Assembly (NCBI GenBank): GCA_944376335.1
Contig: CALWCH010000001.1
Span: forward strand, 62,001-126,000
Direction: 5' to 3'
DNA length: 64,000 nt
Source of the DNA: an uncultured Clostridia bacterium
GTDB lineage: Bacteria; Bacillota; Clostridia; Christensenellales; Borkfalkiaceae
This document shows positions 16,768 to 24,584 of the stretch, one piece after another (position 1 is the stretch's first letter; each line of letters begins with the position of its first letter). The translations under genes and the position numbers were made by a program. Below the pieces are notes generated by a model, which did not search any database, had not been told where the DNA came from, and worked only from the letters and a program-made list of their open reading frames with translations.

Positions 16768-17685
16768 TCAGTTCCGATATACCTCCGCAAGGCGGAGCGC
16801 TTCCTCCCTCACCCGCTCTTTGAGGCTCTCGGGCGAGATCACCTTGAGCCCCGCGCCGAAGGAGAGGATCTTGCCGACGAGCGAGCTGTCATCGGGCAGT
16901 ACGACGTCCGCCACATGCACGCCCTTCTCCGTTACGATGTTCTCCGCGCCCAGCCAGTCCTGCACAAAGGGGAGTGCCTCGGGCGAGATCTCAAACCGTG
17001 CCAGCACCGCGCTGTCCTCCGAGGGCCAGAAGCCGAGCGGGATGTCGTCGCGCAGGAAGAAGTGCCGTTCAAACGTCTTGCCCGTCCGCACGGCGGCACG
17101 GATGCGCCCGAGCTTGAAGAGGCGGAATTCCTTGCGCAGCATGCACCACGCAAACACATACCACACATTTTGTTTTAAGACGAGCAGATGCGGCTGGATG
17201 CGGCGGCGGGTGTACTCTCCCTCCCTGTTTACATAGTCGATGGCAAGCTCCGCGCGTTCGGAGATGGCATTTTCGAGAAGGGAGAGCTTGTCGGAAAAGT
17301 TGTGCCTGTCTCCCCAAGAGCCGCTGTCCACGAGGATATTGCCGAGGGTGAGCGGCTCATCGCAGTACTGCACCTCCAATTTTTTGGCGGCGGAAAGCAG
17401 TGCGGGGTCGCGCAATTGTTCGCACATCGCCTTGATCGCCTCCGAAAGCCGCAGCCCTTCCTCGCGCGTCAAGAGCCCGCGGGGGAGCTTGAAGGCGTCC
17501 GAAATGCAGATGCCCCCGTTTGCGCCCCGCACCACGTCGATGGGAATGCCCGCGCAGGTCAGCTCATCGATATAGCGGAAGATGCTCCGCTCCGAACAGC
17601 CGTACTTTTGGGCAAGTTCGCCCGCGCTCACCCGCTTTCTTTCGAGCAGCGTAAATAAAATGCCGACGAGAATGCGCGTCTTCAT
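16768..17685 (-). CDS. WYL-domain transcriptional regulator
   Basis: 305-aa DNA-binding regulator. The N-terminal winged helix-turn-helix (residues 1-60: LAQKYGCSERSIFRYIDEL, then RGANGGICI) is of the HTH_11 type. The central WYL domain has RRRIQPHLLVLKQNVWYVFAWC followed by RLFKLGRI, and a C-terminal WCX-like extension follows. WYL domains sense small ligands or nucleic acids; the effector here is unknown. GAGAAGGG precedes the ATG. It is transcribed divergently from tyrS by its own sigma-A promoter, but its targets cannot be inferred. Confidence 0.88.
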   Translation of the reverse strand: MKTRILVGILFTLLERKRVSAGELAQKYGCSERSIFRYIDELTCAGIPIDVVRGANGGICISDAFKLPRGLLTREEGLRLSEAIKAMCEQLRDPALLSAAKKLEVQYCDEPLTLGNILVDSGSWGDRHNFSDKLSLLENAISERAELAIDYVNREGEYTRRRIQPHLLVLKQNVWYVFAWCMLRKEFRLFKLGRIRAAVRTGKTFERHFFLRDDIPLGFWPSEDSAVLARFEISPEALPFVQDWLGAENIVTEKGVHVADVVLPDDSSLVGKILSFGAGLKVISPESLKERVREEALRLAEVYRN

Positions 17686-17706
17686 ACCCTTCTCCCGTTT
17701 TTATAG

Positions 17707-17735
17707 AGAATAACACGTTTTTGATATTTTGTCAA
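17707..17735 (-). promoter_or_regulatory. Sigma-A promoter of the WYL regulator
   Basis: Minus strand TTGACA (17735-17730), 17-bp spacer, TATTCT (17712-17707), followed by a normal 5' UTR with GAGAAGGG. Confidence 0.85.
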
Positions 17736-17790
17736 GCGGGAGAGGTGCGGGGGAGATGCACGCAAATTTGTCAAAAGGGGGCGCTATCAT

Positions 17791-17819
17791 TTGACAAACT
17801 TTTTTAAGATGTGTATAAT
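17791..17819 (+). promoter_or_regulatory. Sigma-A promoter of the tyrS leader
   Basis: TTGACA (17791-17796), 17-bp spacer, TATAAT (17814-17819). The predicted start of transcription (about 17826) falls at the ATG of the leader ORF at 17827, so the leader peptide would be read from a leaderless 5' end. Confidence 0.93.
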
Positions 17820-17826
17820 GAGTGGC

Positions 17827-17904
17827 ATGAAGCACGAAATGTCCCTCGCAATTTACGGCAAGTATCTTTACCGCGGCGAAGCGTCGGGGTGCTTTTGCGC
17901 GTAA
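17827..17904 (+). CDS. Tyrosine-rich leader peptide of tyrS
   Basis: 25 codons plus TAA, starting 7 nt after the -10 box with no Shine-Dalgarno. The peptide begins MKHEMSLA and then reads IYGKYLY, placing tyrosine codons at positions 10, 13 and 15 (TAC, TAT, TAC). It ends GCFCA. Three of the six codons 10-15 are Tyr directly upstream of the tyrosyl-tRNA synthetase gene, the hallmark of a ribosome-sensing attenuator. Codons 16-18 and the stop-codon region are the arms of alternative RNA hairpins (see the attenuator entry). Too short for ordinary gene finders; existence rests on position, codon content and RNA structure. Confidence 0.72.
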   Translation: MKHEMSLAIYGKYLYRGEASGCFCA

Positions 17905-17977
17905 ATCGGGGCAAACGAGCTTTCAACTGTCAACCACGGTTTGCGCGAATTTCACGGGCGCAGACCGTTTTTTATTT
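17872..17977 (+). promoter_or_regulatory. tyrS transcription attenuator (1:2, 2:3, 3:4 hairpins)
   Basis: Terminator: CGGTTTGCGC (17937-17946) pairs with GCGCAGACCG (17958-17967), 10 bp with one U-G, followed by TTTTTTATTT (17968-17977). Antiterminator: GCGC (17897-17900) and AAATCG (17903-17908), with a GU bulge, pair with the same 5' arm, also 10 bp with one U-G. The early arm CGCGGCGAA (17872-17880, codons 16-18) can pair imperfectly with TTTTGCGCG (17893-17901). A ribosome paused at Tyr codon 15 would cover the early arm and free the antiterminator; one at the TAA (17902) would cover the antiterminator arm and allow termination. No T-box core is present. Confidence 0.7.
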
Positions 17978-17999
17978 GGGAAACAAGGAGTAAAGAACA

Positions 18000-19196
18000 A
18001 TGTCACAAAATGTCATGGACACGCTGCGTGCGCGCGGCTTCATCAAACAGACGGTGTATGAGGACGAGCTGTACGAAAAACTCGGCAGCGAGAGCGTCCC
18101 CTTCTATATCGGGTTCGATCCCACGGCAGACAGCCTGCACGTCGGCCACTTCATGCAGCTCATCGCCATGAAGCACATGCAGGACGCGGGTCACAAGCCC
18201 ATCATCCTCATCGGCGGCGGCACGGGCATGATCGGCGACCCCTCGGGCCGCACGGATATGCGCTCCATGATGACGCGCGAGACGGTCAAATACCACGTCG
18301 AATGTTTCAAAAAGCAGATGGCGCGCTTCATCCGCTTCGAGGGCGAGAACGGCGCCATCGTCGTCGACAACGCCGACTGGCTCATGGACCTCAACTACAT
18401 CGACTTTCTGCGCGAGATCGGCGCGCACTTCTCCGTCAACAAGATGCTCACCGCGGAGTGCTACCGCTCCCGCATGGAGAAGGGCCTCACCTTCCTCGAA
18501 TTCAACTATATGCTCATGCAGGCATATGACTTTTTGGTGCTCTTCAGAAAGTACGGCTGCCAATTAGAGCTGGGCGGCGACGACCAGTGGAGCAACATCC
18601 TCGCGGGCGCCGACCTCATCCGCCGCAAGGAGCAGAAGCCCGCATTTGCGATGACCTTCACCCTGCTCACCACGAGCGAGGGCAAGAAGATGGGCAAGAC
18701 GCAGAAGGGGGCGGTTTGGCTGGACGAGAACAAGACTTCCCCTTACGAATTTTACCAGTATTGGCGCAACACGGCGGACGACGACGTCGAAAAGTGCTTC
18801 AAGCTGCTCACCTTCCTTCCCCTCGAGGAAATTTCCGAGCTCTGCGCCCACCGCGATGAGCGCATCAACGCCGCCAAGGAGCGGCTCGCCTTCGAGCTCA
18901 CCAAGCTCGTCCACGGCGAGGAAAAGGCTGCGGAGGCGCAGTCTCAGGCGCGGGCTGCCTTCGGCGGCGAGGGCGACATGCCCGAAAAGGCCATTTCCAA
19001 AGAAGCTTCCACCGTCACGCAGGCGCTCGTGGAGGCGGGCCTTGCAAAGAGCAACGGCGAGGCAAGAAGGCTCGTCGAGCAGGGCGGCGTCTCTTTGAAC
19101 GGCGAAAAGGTGACGGACGCCAACGCGCCCCTTCCCGAAGGGGAGTTCACCCTCTTCAAGGGCAAGAAGGTGCGCGTCAAGATCGTAAGGGCATAA
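18000..19196 (+). CDS. tyrS: Tyrosyl-tRNA synthetase
   Basis: Class Ic synthetase charging tRNA-Tyr, 398 aa. It has the HIGH-type motif LHVGHFMQL (about residues 43-51), the tyrosine-site region GGDDQWSNI, the KMSKS-type loop [13 protein letters not shown] and a C-terminal S4 RNA-binding domain (about 335-398, [21 protein letters not shown]). AAGGAG (17985-17990) lies 9 nt before ATG 18000. It is preceded by a 25-codon Tyr-rich leader ORF and terminator, indicating control by Tyr-tRNA supply. yigZ starts directly after its stop. Confidence 0.97.
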   Translation: MSQNVMDTLRARGFIKQTVYEDELYEKLGSESVPFYIGFDPTADSLHVGHFMQLIAMKHMQDAGHKPIILIGGGTGMIGDPSGRTDMRSMMTRETVKYHVECFKKQMARFIRFEGENGAIVVDNADWLMDLNYIDFLREIGAHFSVNKMLTAECYRSRMEKGLTFLEFNYMLMQAYDFLVLFRKYGCQLELGGDDQWSNILAGADLIRRKEQKPAFAMTFTLLTTSEGKKMGKTQKGAVWLDENKTSPYEFYQYWRNTADDDVEKCFKLLTFLPLEEISELCAHRDERINAAKERLAFELTKLVHGEEKAAEAQSQARAAFGGEGDMPEKAISKEASTVTQALVEAGLAKSNGEARRLVEQGGVSLNGEKVTDANAPLPEGEFTLFKGKKVRVKIVRA

Positions 19197-19826
19197 ATGG
19201 ACTACTTGAGCGTCGCGGGCGAATATACGGCGGAGCGCACCATCGAAAAGTCGCGCTTCATCGCCTTTGTCGCCCATGCGGCGGGGGAAGAGGCGGCGCG
19301 GGCGTATCTTGTCTCCGTGCGAAAGCTGCACCCGCTCGCGACCCACGTCTGCTGGGCGTATATCTCCGACCAAATCGGCAACCTGCAGCGCTTTTCTGAC
19401 GACGGCGAGCCGCAGGGCACGGCGGGCATGCCCATCTTGGGCGTGCTCAAGGCCAAGGAACTGCGCGAAACGGCAATTGCCGTCGTCCGCTACTTCGGCG
19501 GCATCAAGCTGGGGGCGGGCGGCCTCACGCGGGCGTATGCCTCGCTCGCGGCGCTGGGCGTCGAGGGGGCAGAGAAGGTGCTCTACACCACCTGTAGGGA
19601 ACTTCTCATCGAGGCGGACTACCCCGAAGTCACCCCGCTCCTGCGCTATTTCGAGGGCAGGGGCACGCGCGTCCTTGCAAAGGAATTTGGCGCAAAGGCG
19701 CTCTTCACCGTCGCCGTCAAGGAAGGGGAGAAGGCCGCCTATCAGGCGGAGATCACCGAACTTTTAAACGGCAAGGCAGATATTTTGGAGGGGGAGAGCT
19801 ACTTTTATCCCTTCCCCGTGCAGTAA
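19197..19826 (+). CDS. yigZ: YigZ/IMPACT-family protein
   Basis: 209-aa protein of the UPF0029 (IMPACT) family. The conserved N-terminal domain shows SRFIAFVAHA, SDDGEPQGTAGMPIL and VVRYFGGIKLGAGGLTRAYASL; the C-terminal half is the DUF1949-like domain. Bacterial molecular role is not established, though the eukaryotic relative affects translation control. ATG 19197 follows the tyrS TAA with no gap, so it shares the tyrS attenuator. Confidence 0.92.
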   Translation: MDYLSVAGEYTAERTIEKSRFIAFVAHAAGEEAARAYLVSVRKLHPLATHVCWAYISDQIGNLQRFSDDGEPQGTAGMPILGVLKAKELRETAIAVVRYFGGIKLGAGGLTRAYASLAALGVEGAEKVLYTTCRELLIEADYPEVTPLLRYFEGRGTRVLAKEFGAKALFTVAVKEGEKAAYQAEITELLNGKADILEGESYFYPFPVQ

Positions 19827-19873
19827 ATCTTGGGAACCAACCGCAGTCAGAGCGGAATTATAGAGGTAATCGT

Positions 19874-20935
19874 ATGAAGATCATCAAACGGGAAACTTTG
19901 AAGCAGAAACCGTCGCCCGATACCGAGCTCGGGTTCGGGCACTATTTCACCGACTATATGTTCACGATGAAATACACGGCGGGCGAGGGCTGGCACGATG
20001 CCAAGATCGAGCCCAACGAGCCGCAGCGCTTCGACCTCGGCACGTCCATCTTCCACTACGCGCAGGGCATCTTCGAGGGCATGAAGGCATTCCTTCAGCC
20101 GGACGGCTCCATCGCCGTCTTCCGCCCCGAGGAAAACTGGGCGCGCATGAACCGCTCGGCGGTGAGAATGTGCATTCCCGAATTTCCCGCCGATGTCGTC
20201 GAAGAGGGCATGGAAGAGCTTTTAAAGCTCGAAAAGGACTGGATCCCCACAAAGCCCGGCACGGCGCTGTATATCCGCCCGACCATCGTCGCAACGCGCG
20301 TCATGCTCGGCGTGCACGCCTCCACCGAGTACCTCTTCTTCATCATCCTCTCGCCCGTCGGCAGCTACTACGCGCACGGGCTGGAGCCCACGAAACTCCT
20401 TGTAGAGGACTTCTACGTCCGCTCCGCGATCGGCGGCACGGGCGAGGCGAAGTGCCTCGGCAACTACGCTGCGTCCATGAAGGCGGGCGAGGAAGCGGAG
20501 GAGAAGGGCTTCGACCAGGTCCTCTGGCTGGACGCGAAGGAGAAGAAGTACGTCGAAGAAGTGGGCAGCATGAATATGTTCTTTGTAATAAACGGCGAAG
20601 TCGTCACGCCCGCCCTCGTCGGCTCTATTCTTCCCGGCATCACGCGGAAGAGCTGTCTGCAGATCCTGCGCGACAAGGGCTATCCCGTCAGCGAGCGCCG
20701 CATCTCCATCGACGAGGTCATCGAGGCCTCCGAGAACGGCACGCTCGACGAGGCGTTCGGCACGGGCACGGCGGCGGTCATCTCGCCCGTTGGCCTCATC
20801 CGCTATAAGGATAAGGACTACGTTATCAACGGCGGCAAGATGGGGGAGATCACCAAGATGCTGTACGATACCATCACGGGCATTCAGTACGGCAAGTTGG
20901 AGGATACCTACCATTGGAGAAAGATCGTTAAGTGA
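19874..20935 (+). CDS. ilvE: Branched-chain amino acid aminotransferase
   Basis: PLP enzyme of fold type IV (BCAT type II subgroup), 353 aa, for the last step of Leu/Ile/Val synthesis or the first step of their breakdown. The cofactor lysine is in GTGEAKCLGNYAASM. Other family segments are FDLGTSIFHYAQGIFEGMKA, LYIRPT, EEVGSMNMFFV, LPGITRKS and FGTGTAAVISPVG. AGAGGT lies before the start. It is probably transcribed with tyrS-yigZ (48-bp gap). An 18-bp GC palindrome follows at 21007. Confidence 0.95.
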   Translation: MKIIKRETLKQKPSPDTELGFGHYFTDYMFTMKYTAGEGWHDAKIEPNEPQRFDLGTSIFHYAQGIFEGMKAFLQPDGSIAVFRPEENWARMNRSAVRMCIPEFPADVVEEGMEELLKLEKDWIPTKPGTALYIRPTIVATRVMLGVHASTEYLFFIILSPVGSYYAHGLEPTKLLVEDFYVRSAIGGTGEAKCLGNYAASMKAGEEAEEKGFDQVLWLDAKEKKYVEEVGSMNMFFVINGEVVTPALVGSILPGITRKSCLQILRDKGYPVSERRISIDEVIEASENGTLDEAFGTGTAAVISPVGLIRYKDKDYVINGGKMGEITKMLYDTITGIQYGKLEDTYHWRKIVK

Positions 20936-21006
20936 GCTTGCGCATAAACCGATGCGCCTGAAGAAACTTTACGCGCACTCGGCGCACCTCAAAAATTGAA
21001 CTTTAA

Positions 21007-21044
21007 GCCGCGGCGGGCGGGGCATTTGCCCCGCCCGCCGCGGC
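21007..21044. terminator. 18-bp GC palindrome after ilvE
   Basis: GCCGCGGCGGGCGGGGCA and its complement separated by TT, 71 bp after the ilvE stop, followed by GTATCTTTT. The T-content is weak but better than in sister hairpins. It opens the 442-bp gene-free gap 20936-21377, which also holds a candidate small RNA, its promoter, a plus-strand terminator and the helicase promoter. Confidence 0.65.
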
Positions 21045-21057
21045 GTATCTTTTAAGA

Positions 21058-21167
21058 GAAAAGAGCACAGCCATAAAGGCGATGCTCTATGAGATTGTCG
21101 GTATAAAGGAAAAAGAGGCGACTCAACTGAACAGGTCAAAGCCTGAGGGGGTGAGTCACCTCTTTCC
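21058..21167 (-). ncRNA. Candidate small RNA, about 110 nt
   Basis: Flanked by a strong minus-strand promoter (21202-21174) and a terminator-like stem AGAGCA/TGCTCT (21088-21062) followed by TTTTCTCTT. The 5' half folds as a 14-bp stem, AAAGAGGUGACUCA with UGAGUCGCCUCUUU, holding an inner CAGG/CCUG hairpin and an exposed CCCCCU. The one irregular pair is U-G in the minus-strand RNA but C-A in the plus-strand RNA, supporting minus transcription. The C-rich loop could pair with GGAGG-type ribosome sites. A dispersed intergenic repeat is the alternative. Matches no RNA class I can recognise. Confidence 0.5.
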
Positions 21168-21173
21168 ACTAAC

Positions 21174-21202
21174 AATATACCCCAAAAATGCCGATCTGTC
21201 AA
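21174..21202 (-). promoter_or_regulatory. Sigma-A promoter of the candidate small RNA
   Basis: Minus strand TTGACA (21202-21197), 17-bp spacer, TATATT (21179-21174). No convincing protein frame follows. Confidence 0.75.
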
Positions 21203-21222
21203 CCGTTCTGCGGCATTTTTTT
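21184..21222 (+). terminator. Intrinsic terminator, plus strand
   Basis: AAAAATGCCG / CGGCATTTTT, 10-bp stem with a 17-nt loop, T-run to 21222. It shields the helicase gene from ilvE read-through. The -35 hexamer of the minus-strand promoter sits in its loop. Confidence 0.75.
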
Positions 21223-21295
21223 CATCGGGCGTTCTCTCTCCAAAAAAAGTTGTAAAATTTCGCCCGTACCCCTTCCATTTTGGGCGAGAATATGG

Positions 21296-21301
21296 TATAG
21301 T
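21296..21301 (+). promoter_or_regulatory. Extended -10 promoter of the HelD-like gene
   Basis: TGGTATAGT forms an extended -10 (TGn plus TATAGT). The -35 at 17 bp (TTCCAT) is poor. A 70-nt leader follows. Confidence 0.5.
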
Positions 21302-21377
21302 AAAGAGCAGGCCTTTTTTCGGGGGCGCGCAGTTCCCGTTTGGAACCGCACCCCACGGAGGCCGAACTCATCGATCT

Positions 21378-23750
21378 ATGAAACAGGAAACGCTCGAAAA
21401 GCTCAAACAAATGCTCGACCCCAAGCGGGACGCCGACAAGGCGTGGTATCTCGCCCTCCTCGACGAGGAAGGGCAGCTTTGCTATGAGAAAGAGCATCTC
21501 GACGCCGTCCTAAGAATGCTCCGCTTCGTCTACATCTCCCGTCTCAAGAAGCGTGTACAGGAGATCGACGCGGAGATGGAGCGCCTGCGCCGCGAGGAGG
21601 GCTATTCCGCGGGCGAGTACCGCGAACTCCTCGAAAAGCAGGCGGAAAAGGCGGAGACGCTCAAAAAGATCGACTCCTACAAGTGCTACTTTGTGGAGCC
21701 CTACTTCGCCCGCATCGACGTCGTCGACGACAAGGAGGGCTACAACAGCTACTATATCGGAAAGAAGGGGGACGTCAATTTAGAGATCGTCGACTGGCGC
21801 GCCCCGCTCGCCGTGCGCTACTATCAGAAGTCGCGCGTCAACTTCACGATCAACGAATACGACTACCGCACCGTGCTGCGCCGCGCGCTTGCCGTCAAGA
21901 ACGGCCGCGTGCTCTCCTTCCGCAACGAGTACCTCTCCGTCCGCGACCACCTCACCCCCGAGGAGATCGGCGGCCGCGACGAGGAAATTCTCTTCGACCC
22001 CTACCTTCGCAGCATCTTGAAGGACCGCAAGGACGACTTCACCGTCCGCGACATCATCGAGACCATTCAGGAGAAGCAGTTCGAGATCATCACCCGCCCC
22101 GAGCGCGAGAGCTTCGTCTTGCAGGGCTGTGCGGGCAGCGGCAAGACGATGATCCTTCTCCATCGCCTCAGCTATCTCATGTACAACAACGAGAGCCTTC
22201 GCCCGCGCGACGTGCTCGTCATCACCCCGTCCGATTCCTTCAACGCCTTTATCGATGAGCTTTCGAAAGTTTTGGAACTGCAGAAGGTGCGCACCATCAC
22301 CCTGCGCAACTACTATCTGCAGGCGCTCAAAAACGAGGGCATTGAACTAAAGTGCACGGGCGGCACCGAGAGCAAAGAGTATCTTTCCTGGCTGTATTCG
22401 GACGCCTTCCCCAAGGAGCTTACAAAGGATATCAATAAGCTCTACGGCGACATTTTGGGGCTCTTCACGGGGCGGGAGTGCCGCTCGGTCGCCGAGGAAG
22501 TGTATGACGCCTGCCGCCGCCGCCACGAGATCTATACCAAGGTGAAGAACGCCTCTGTGCGCATCCGCCGCGCCGTCTTAGGGGAGATGAAGGAGAATAA
22601 AGAGGGCGGCTTCTACTTCACCAAGCCCATGCGCGGGCTGATGAGCTCCCTCACCGAAGTGCAGGACTTCCTCTCGTTCGTCCTCACCGAGCGCGAGCGC
22701 ACGCCCGACTACTTCTTCCGCCAATTCGCCGCCTTCTACCGCTGCGCCAAAGACTTCTCCGCGCACGCCAACGCCGTCTTCGACCACGCAAAGGCTGACC
22801 TTTCCGCCCTGCAGGAGACCATTCAACGGGAAATTTCCGACTTGAAGCGCTACCGCCAGAAGGGCCCCGACGGCGAGTACTACAGCTATGCCGACCGCAT
22901 CGAGGCGCGCGAGCAGCTCTCTTCGGAGACGGGGCGCATTGCAGATATTCTTGGTGAAATGCAGGAGGGCGTCGACCTCTTCGGGGAGTTCTTCGCCGTC
23001 ATCCGCCTCTTCGGGGCGTGTTCGGAGCTCGGCAAGTGCCAAAGCTCGCTCGACGTCTCCCGCTGGCTGTATCGCCACACCGTCAAGAAGTATAAGAGGA
23101 AGTTTGGCCTTTCGGGGGTGTACCCTTCGGATGCGTTCGCGCTCACCTGCGCCCTCTCCAAGGCGGGCAGAAGCTTGACGCCCCGCTACGGCCTCGTCTT
23201 TATCGACGAGGGGCAGGACATCGCCCGCTCCGAATACGCCCTCCTTCGCGCCATCCACACGGACGCCGCCTTCAACATCTTCGGCGATCTCAAACAGAAC
23301 ATCACCCCCTGGCGAGGGCTCAAACAATGGGAGACCTTCGATAGTTACTTCGAGCTCGACGTCAACTACCGCAACACCAACGAGATCGTGGGCTTCGTCT
23401 CCGAGAATTTAGGCGTGAAGATGCAGCCCATCGGGCTTGCGGGCTCGCCCGTCGAGTACATCTCCTTCAAGCGCGTCTCGGCGTGGTTTCGCGGCAGGCA
23501 GGGCAGCAAGGCCGTCATCGTGTGTGAGGAAGACCTCTCGCTCTTCGAAAAGCGCGGCTACTGCCGTCTCGCCGCCTCGGGCGCGTCCAAGACGCGCATC
23601 AATGTGATGACCGTCTTCGAGAGCAAGGGGCTGGAATTTTCCGCCGTCGCCGTCTTGGACAGAGGCATGAGCGATCACGAAAAGTACATCGCCTACACGC
23701 GCGCCCTCAGAGACCTCGCTATCATCGACGCGGAAGGAGCCGACAAATGA
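21378..23750 (+). CDS. HelD-like superfamily I helicase/translocase
   Basis: 790 aa, close to the length of Bacillus HelD, an ATPase that recycles stalled RNA polymerase. The N-terminal helical arm (about 1-100) is charged coiled coil. YYIGKKGDVNLEIVDWRAPLA is a HelD-type signature. Walker A is GCAGSGKTMILLHR (about 248-261), Walker B is FIDEGQD (about 608-614), and the C-terminal UvrD-type motifs include DVNYRNTNEIV and VFESKGLEF. The nearest Shine-Dalgarno (GGAGG) is about 16 nt from ATG 21378, unusually far. A generic UvrD-type DNA helicase is the alternative. The stop overlaps the next gene by 4 bp. Confidence 0.82.
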   Translation: MKQETLEKLKQMLDPKRDADKAWYLALLDEEGQLCYEKEHLDAVLRMLRFVYISRLKKRVQEIDAEMERLRREEGYSAGEYRELLEKQAEKAETLKKIDSYKCYFVEPYFARIDVVDDKEGYNSYYIGKKGDVNLEIVDWRAPLAVRYYQKSRVNFTINEYDYRTVLRRALAVKNGRVLSFRNEYLSVRDHLTPEEIGGRDEEILFDPYLRSILKDRKDDFTVRDIIETIQEKQFEIITRPERESFVLQGCAGSGKTMILLHRLSYLMYNNESLRPRDVLVITPSDSFNAFIDELSKVLELQKVRTITLRNYYLQALKNEGIELKCTGGTESKEYLSWLYSDAFPKELTKDINKLYGDILGLFTGRECRSVAEEVYDACRRRHEIYTKVKNASVRIRRAVLGEMKENKEGGFYFTKPMRGLMSSLTEVQDFLSFVLTERERTPDYFFRQFAAFYRCAKDFSAHANAVFDHAKADLSALQETIQREISDLKRYRQKGPDGEYYSYADRIEAREQLSSETGRIADILGEMQEGVDLFGEFFAVIRLFGACSELGKCQSSLDVSRWLYRHTVKKYKRKFGLSGVYPSDAFALTCALSKAGRSLTPRYGLVFIDEGQDIARSEYALLRAIHTDAAFNIFGDLKQNITPWRGLKQWETFDSYFELDVNYRNTNEIVGFVSENLGVKMQPIGLAGSPVEYISFKRVSAWFRGRQGSKAVIVCEEDLSLFEKRGYCRLAASGASKTRINVMTVFESKGLEFSAVAVLDRGMSDHEKYIAYTRALRDLAIIDAEGADK

Positions 23751-24424
23751 AGGACATCTTTTTACTGGACATCGACGAGACCCTCTTCGACTTTCCCCGC
23801 GAGGAACGAGAGGCGCTCTGCCGCGCCCTTCAAAAGCGGGGAATAGAGCCCACGGAAGCGATCACGAGCCGCTATCACGCCATCAACGAGCACTATTGGA
23901 AGAAGCTCGAGCGCGGCGAAGTCACCCGCCCCCGCCTCATCGTCGCGCGGTTCGAGGACCTCTTTCGTGAATTTGAAAAGGACGTCGACGCCGAGGCATT
24001 CTCCAAGGAATATTTCTCCGAGCTCGCCTCGGGCGGCAAATTTTACGAGGGCGCGGAGGACTTTGTAAAGGCGCTCTCTCAAATGGGGCGCATCTTCCTC
24101 GTCACCAACGGCGCGAAATATACCCAGACCCGCCGCATCGCCGCCTCCGGCCTCAAAAACTACGCCGAAGGGGCGTTCATCTCCGAGGAGATCGGGATCA
24201 ACAAGCCCTCGGAAGGCTACGCTGCGTATGTGGAGGCACACATCGAAAACTATGAGCGCGCCCGCGCCGTGTGGGTGGGGGATAGCCTCACTTCGGACGC
24301 CCCCTGCGCCGCCTCGCGGAATATCGACTTTATCCTATACCGCCCCCAAGGCGCCCCCGAAGGCTACAAGGGCCTTGCCGCCAAGAGTTATATGGAAGTC
24401 CTCGCCCTCATCAGGGCCATGTAA
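23747..24424 (+). CDS. HAD-family phosphatase, YjjG-like nucleotidase
   Basis: 225-aa HAD subfamily IA hydrolase. Motif I is FLLDIDETLFDF (nucleophile and acid/base aspartates D8 and D10), motif II VTNGAKYTQ, the lysine lies in EIGINKPSEGY and motif IV is WVGDSLTSD. The LFDF start and overall pattern resemble YjjG, which dephosphorylates non-canonical pyrimidine nucleotides. Coupled to the HelD-like gene by ATGA. Followed by an intrinsic terminator. Confidence 0.85.
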   Translation: MKDIFLLDIDETLFDFPREEREALCRALQKRGIEPTEAITSRYHAINEHYWKKLERGEVTRPRLIVARFEDLFREFEKDVDAEAFSKEYFSELASGGKFYEGAEDFVKALSQMGRIFLVTNGAKYTQTRRIAASGLKNYAEGAFISEEIGINKPSEGYAAYVEAHIENYERARAVWVGDSLTSDAPCAASRNIDFILYRPQGAPEGYKGLAAKSYMEVLALIRAM

Positions 24425-24438
24425 AAGAGCAGACACGC

Positions 24439-24463
24439 CGCCGCGCAAGCGGCGTTTTTGTTT
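24439..24463 (+). terminator. Intrinsic terminator after the HAD gene
   Basis: CGCCGC / GCGGCG stem with a GCAA tetraloop, then TTTTTGTTT. Textbook form. Confidence 0.88.
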
Positions 24464-24504
24464 GCCCTGCGGCTGGTATTTTTCGGGAAAATTGTGGAAA
24501 TCAT

Positions 24505-24533
24505 TTGCAGAAAACAACAAGATATGGTATAAT
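24505..24533 (+). promoter_or_regulatory. Sigma-A promoter of the topoisomerase operon
   Basis: TTGCAG (24505-24510), 17-bp spacer, TATAAT (24528-24533). The roughly 45-nt leader contains a GCACCC/GGGTGC hairpin and GAGAGGAA before the start. Confidence 0.85.
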
Positions 24534-24584
24534 GCGTATGATAATATTGAGGTATTGCACCCTTTCGGGTGCTGAGAGGAACAT

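Noticed and set aside
17861..17885. ACCGCGG in the tyrS leader, resembling the 3' end of a T-box core
   Set aside because: The GGTGG part is missing, the terminator starts about 60 nt downstream, and no specifier stem was found. Leader-peptide attenuation explains the region better.
20969..21202. 77-codon minus-strand frame over the candidate small RNA
   Set aside because: Its ATG lies in the promoter spacer; a GTG start would be leaderless but the peptide is Pro/Ser/Arg-rich and runs through two palindromes.
24553..24580. ACCCTTTCGGGTGCTGAGA before the topoisomerase operon, reminiscent of a TPP riboswitch
   Set aside because: Only one hairpin is present; the second conserved helix and the ACCTGA block are absent, and the downstream genes are not thiamine genes.
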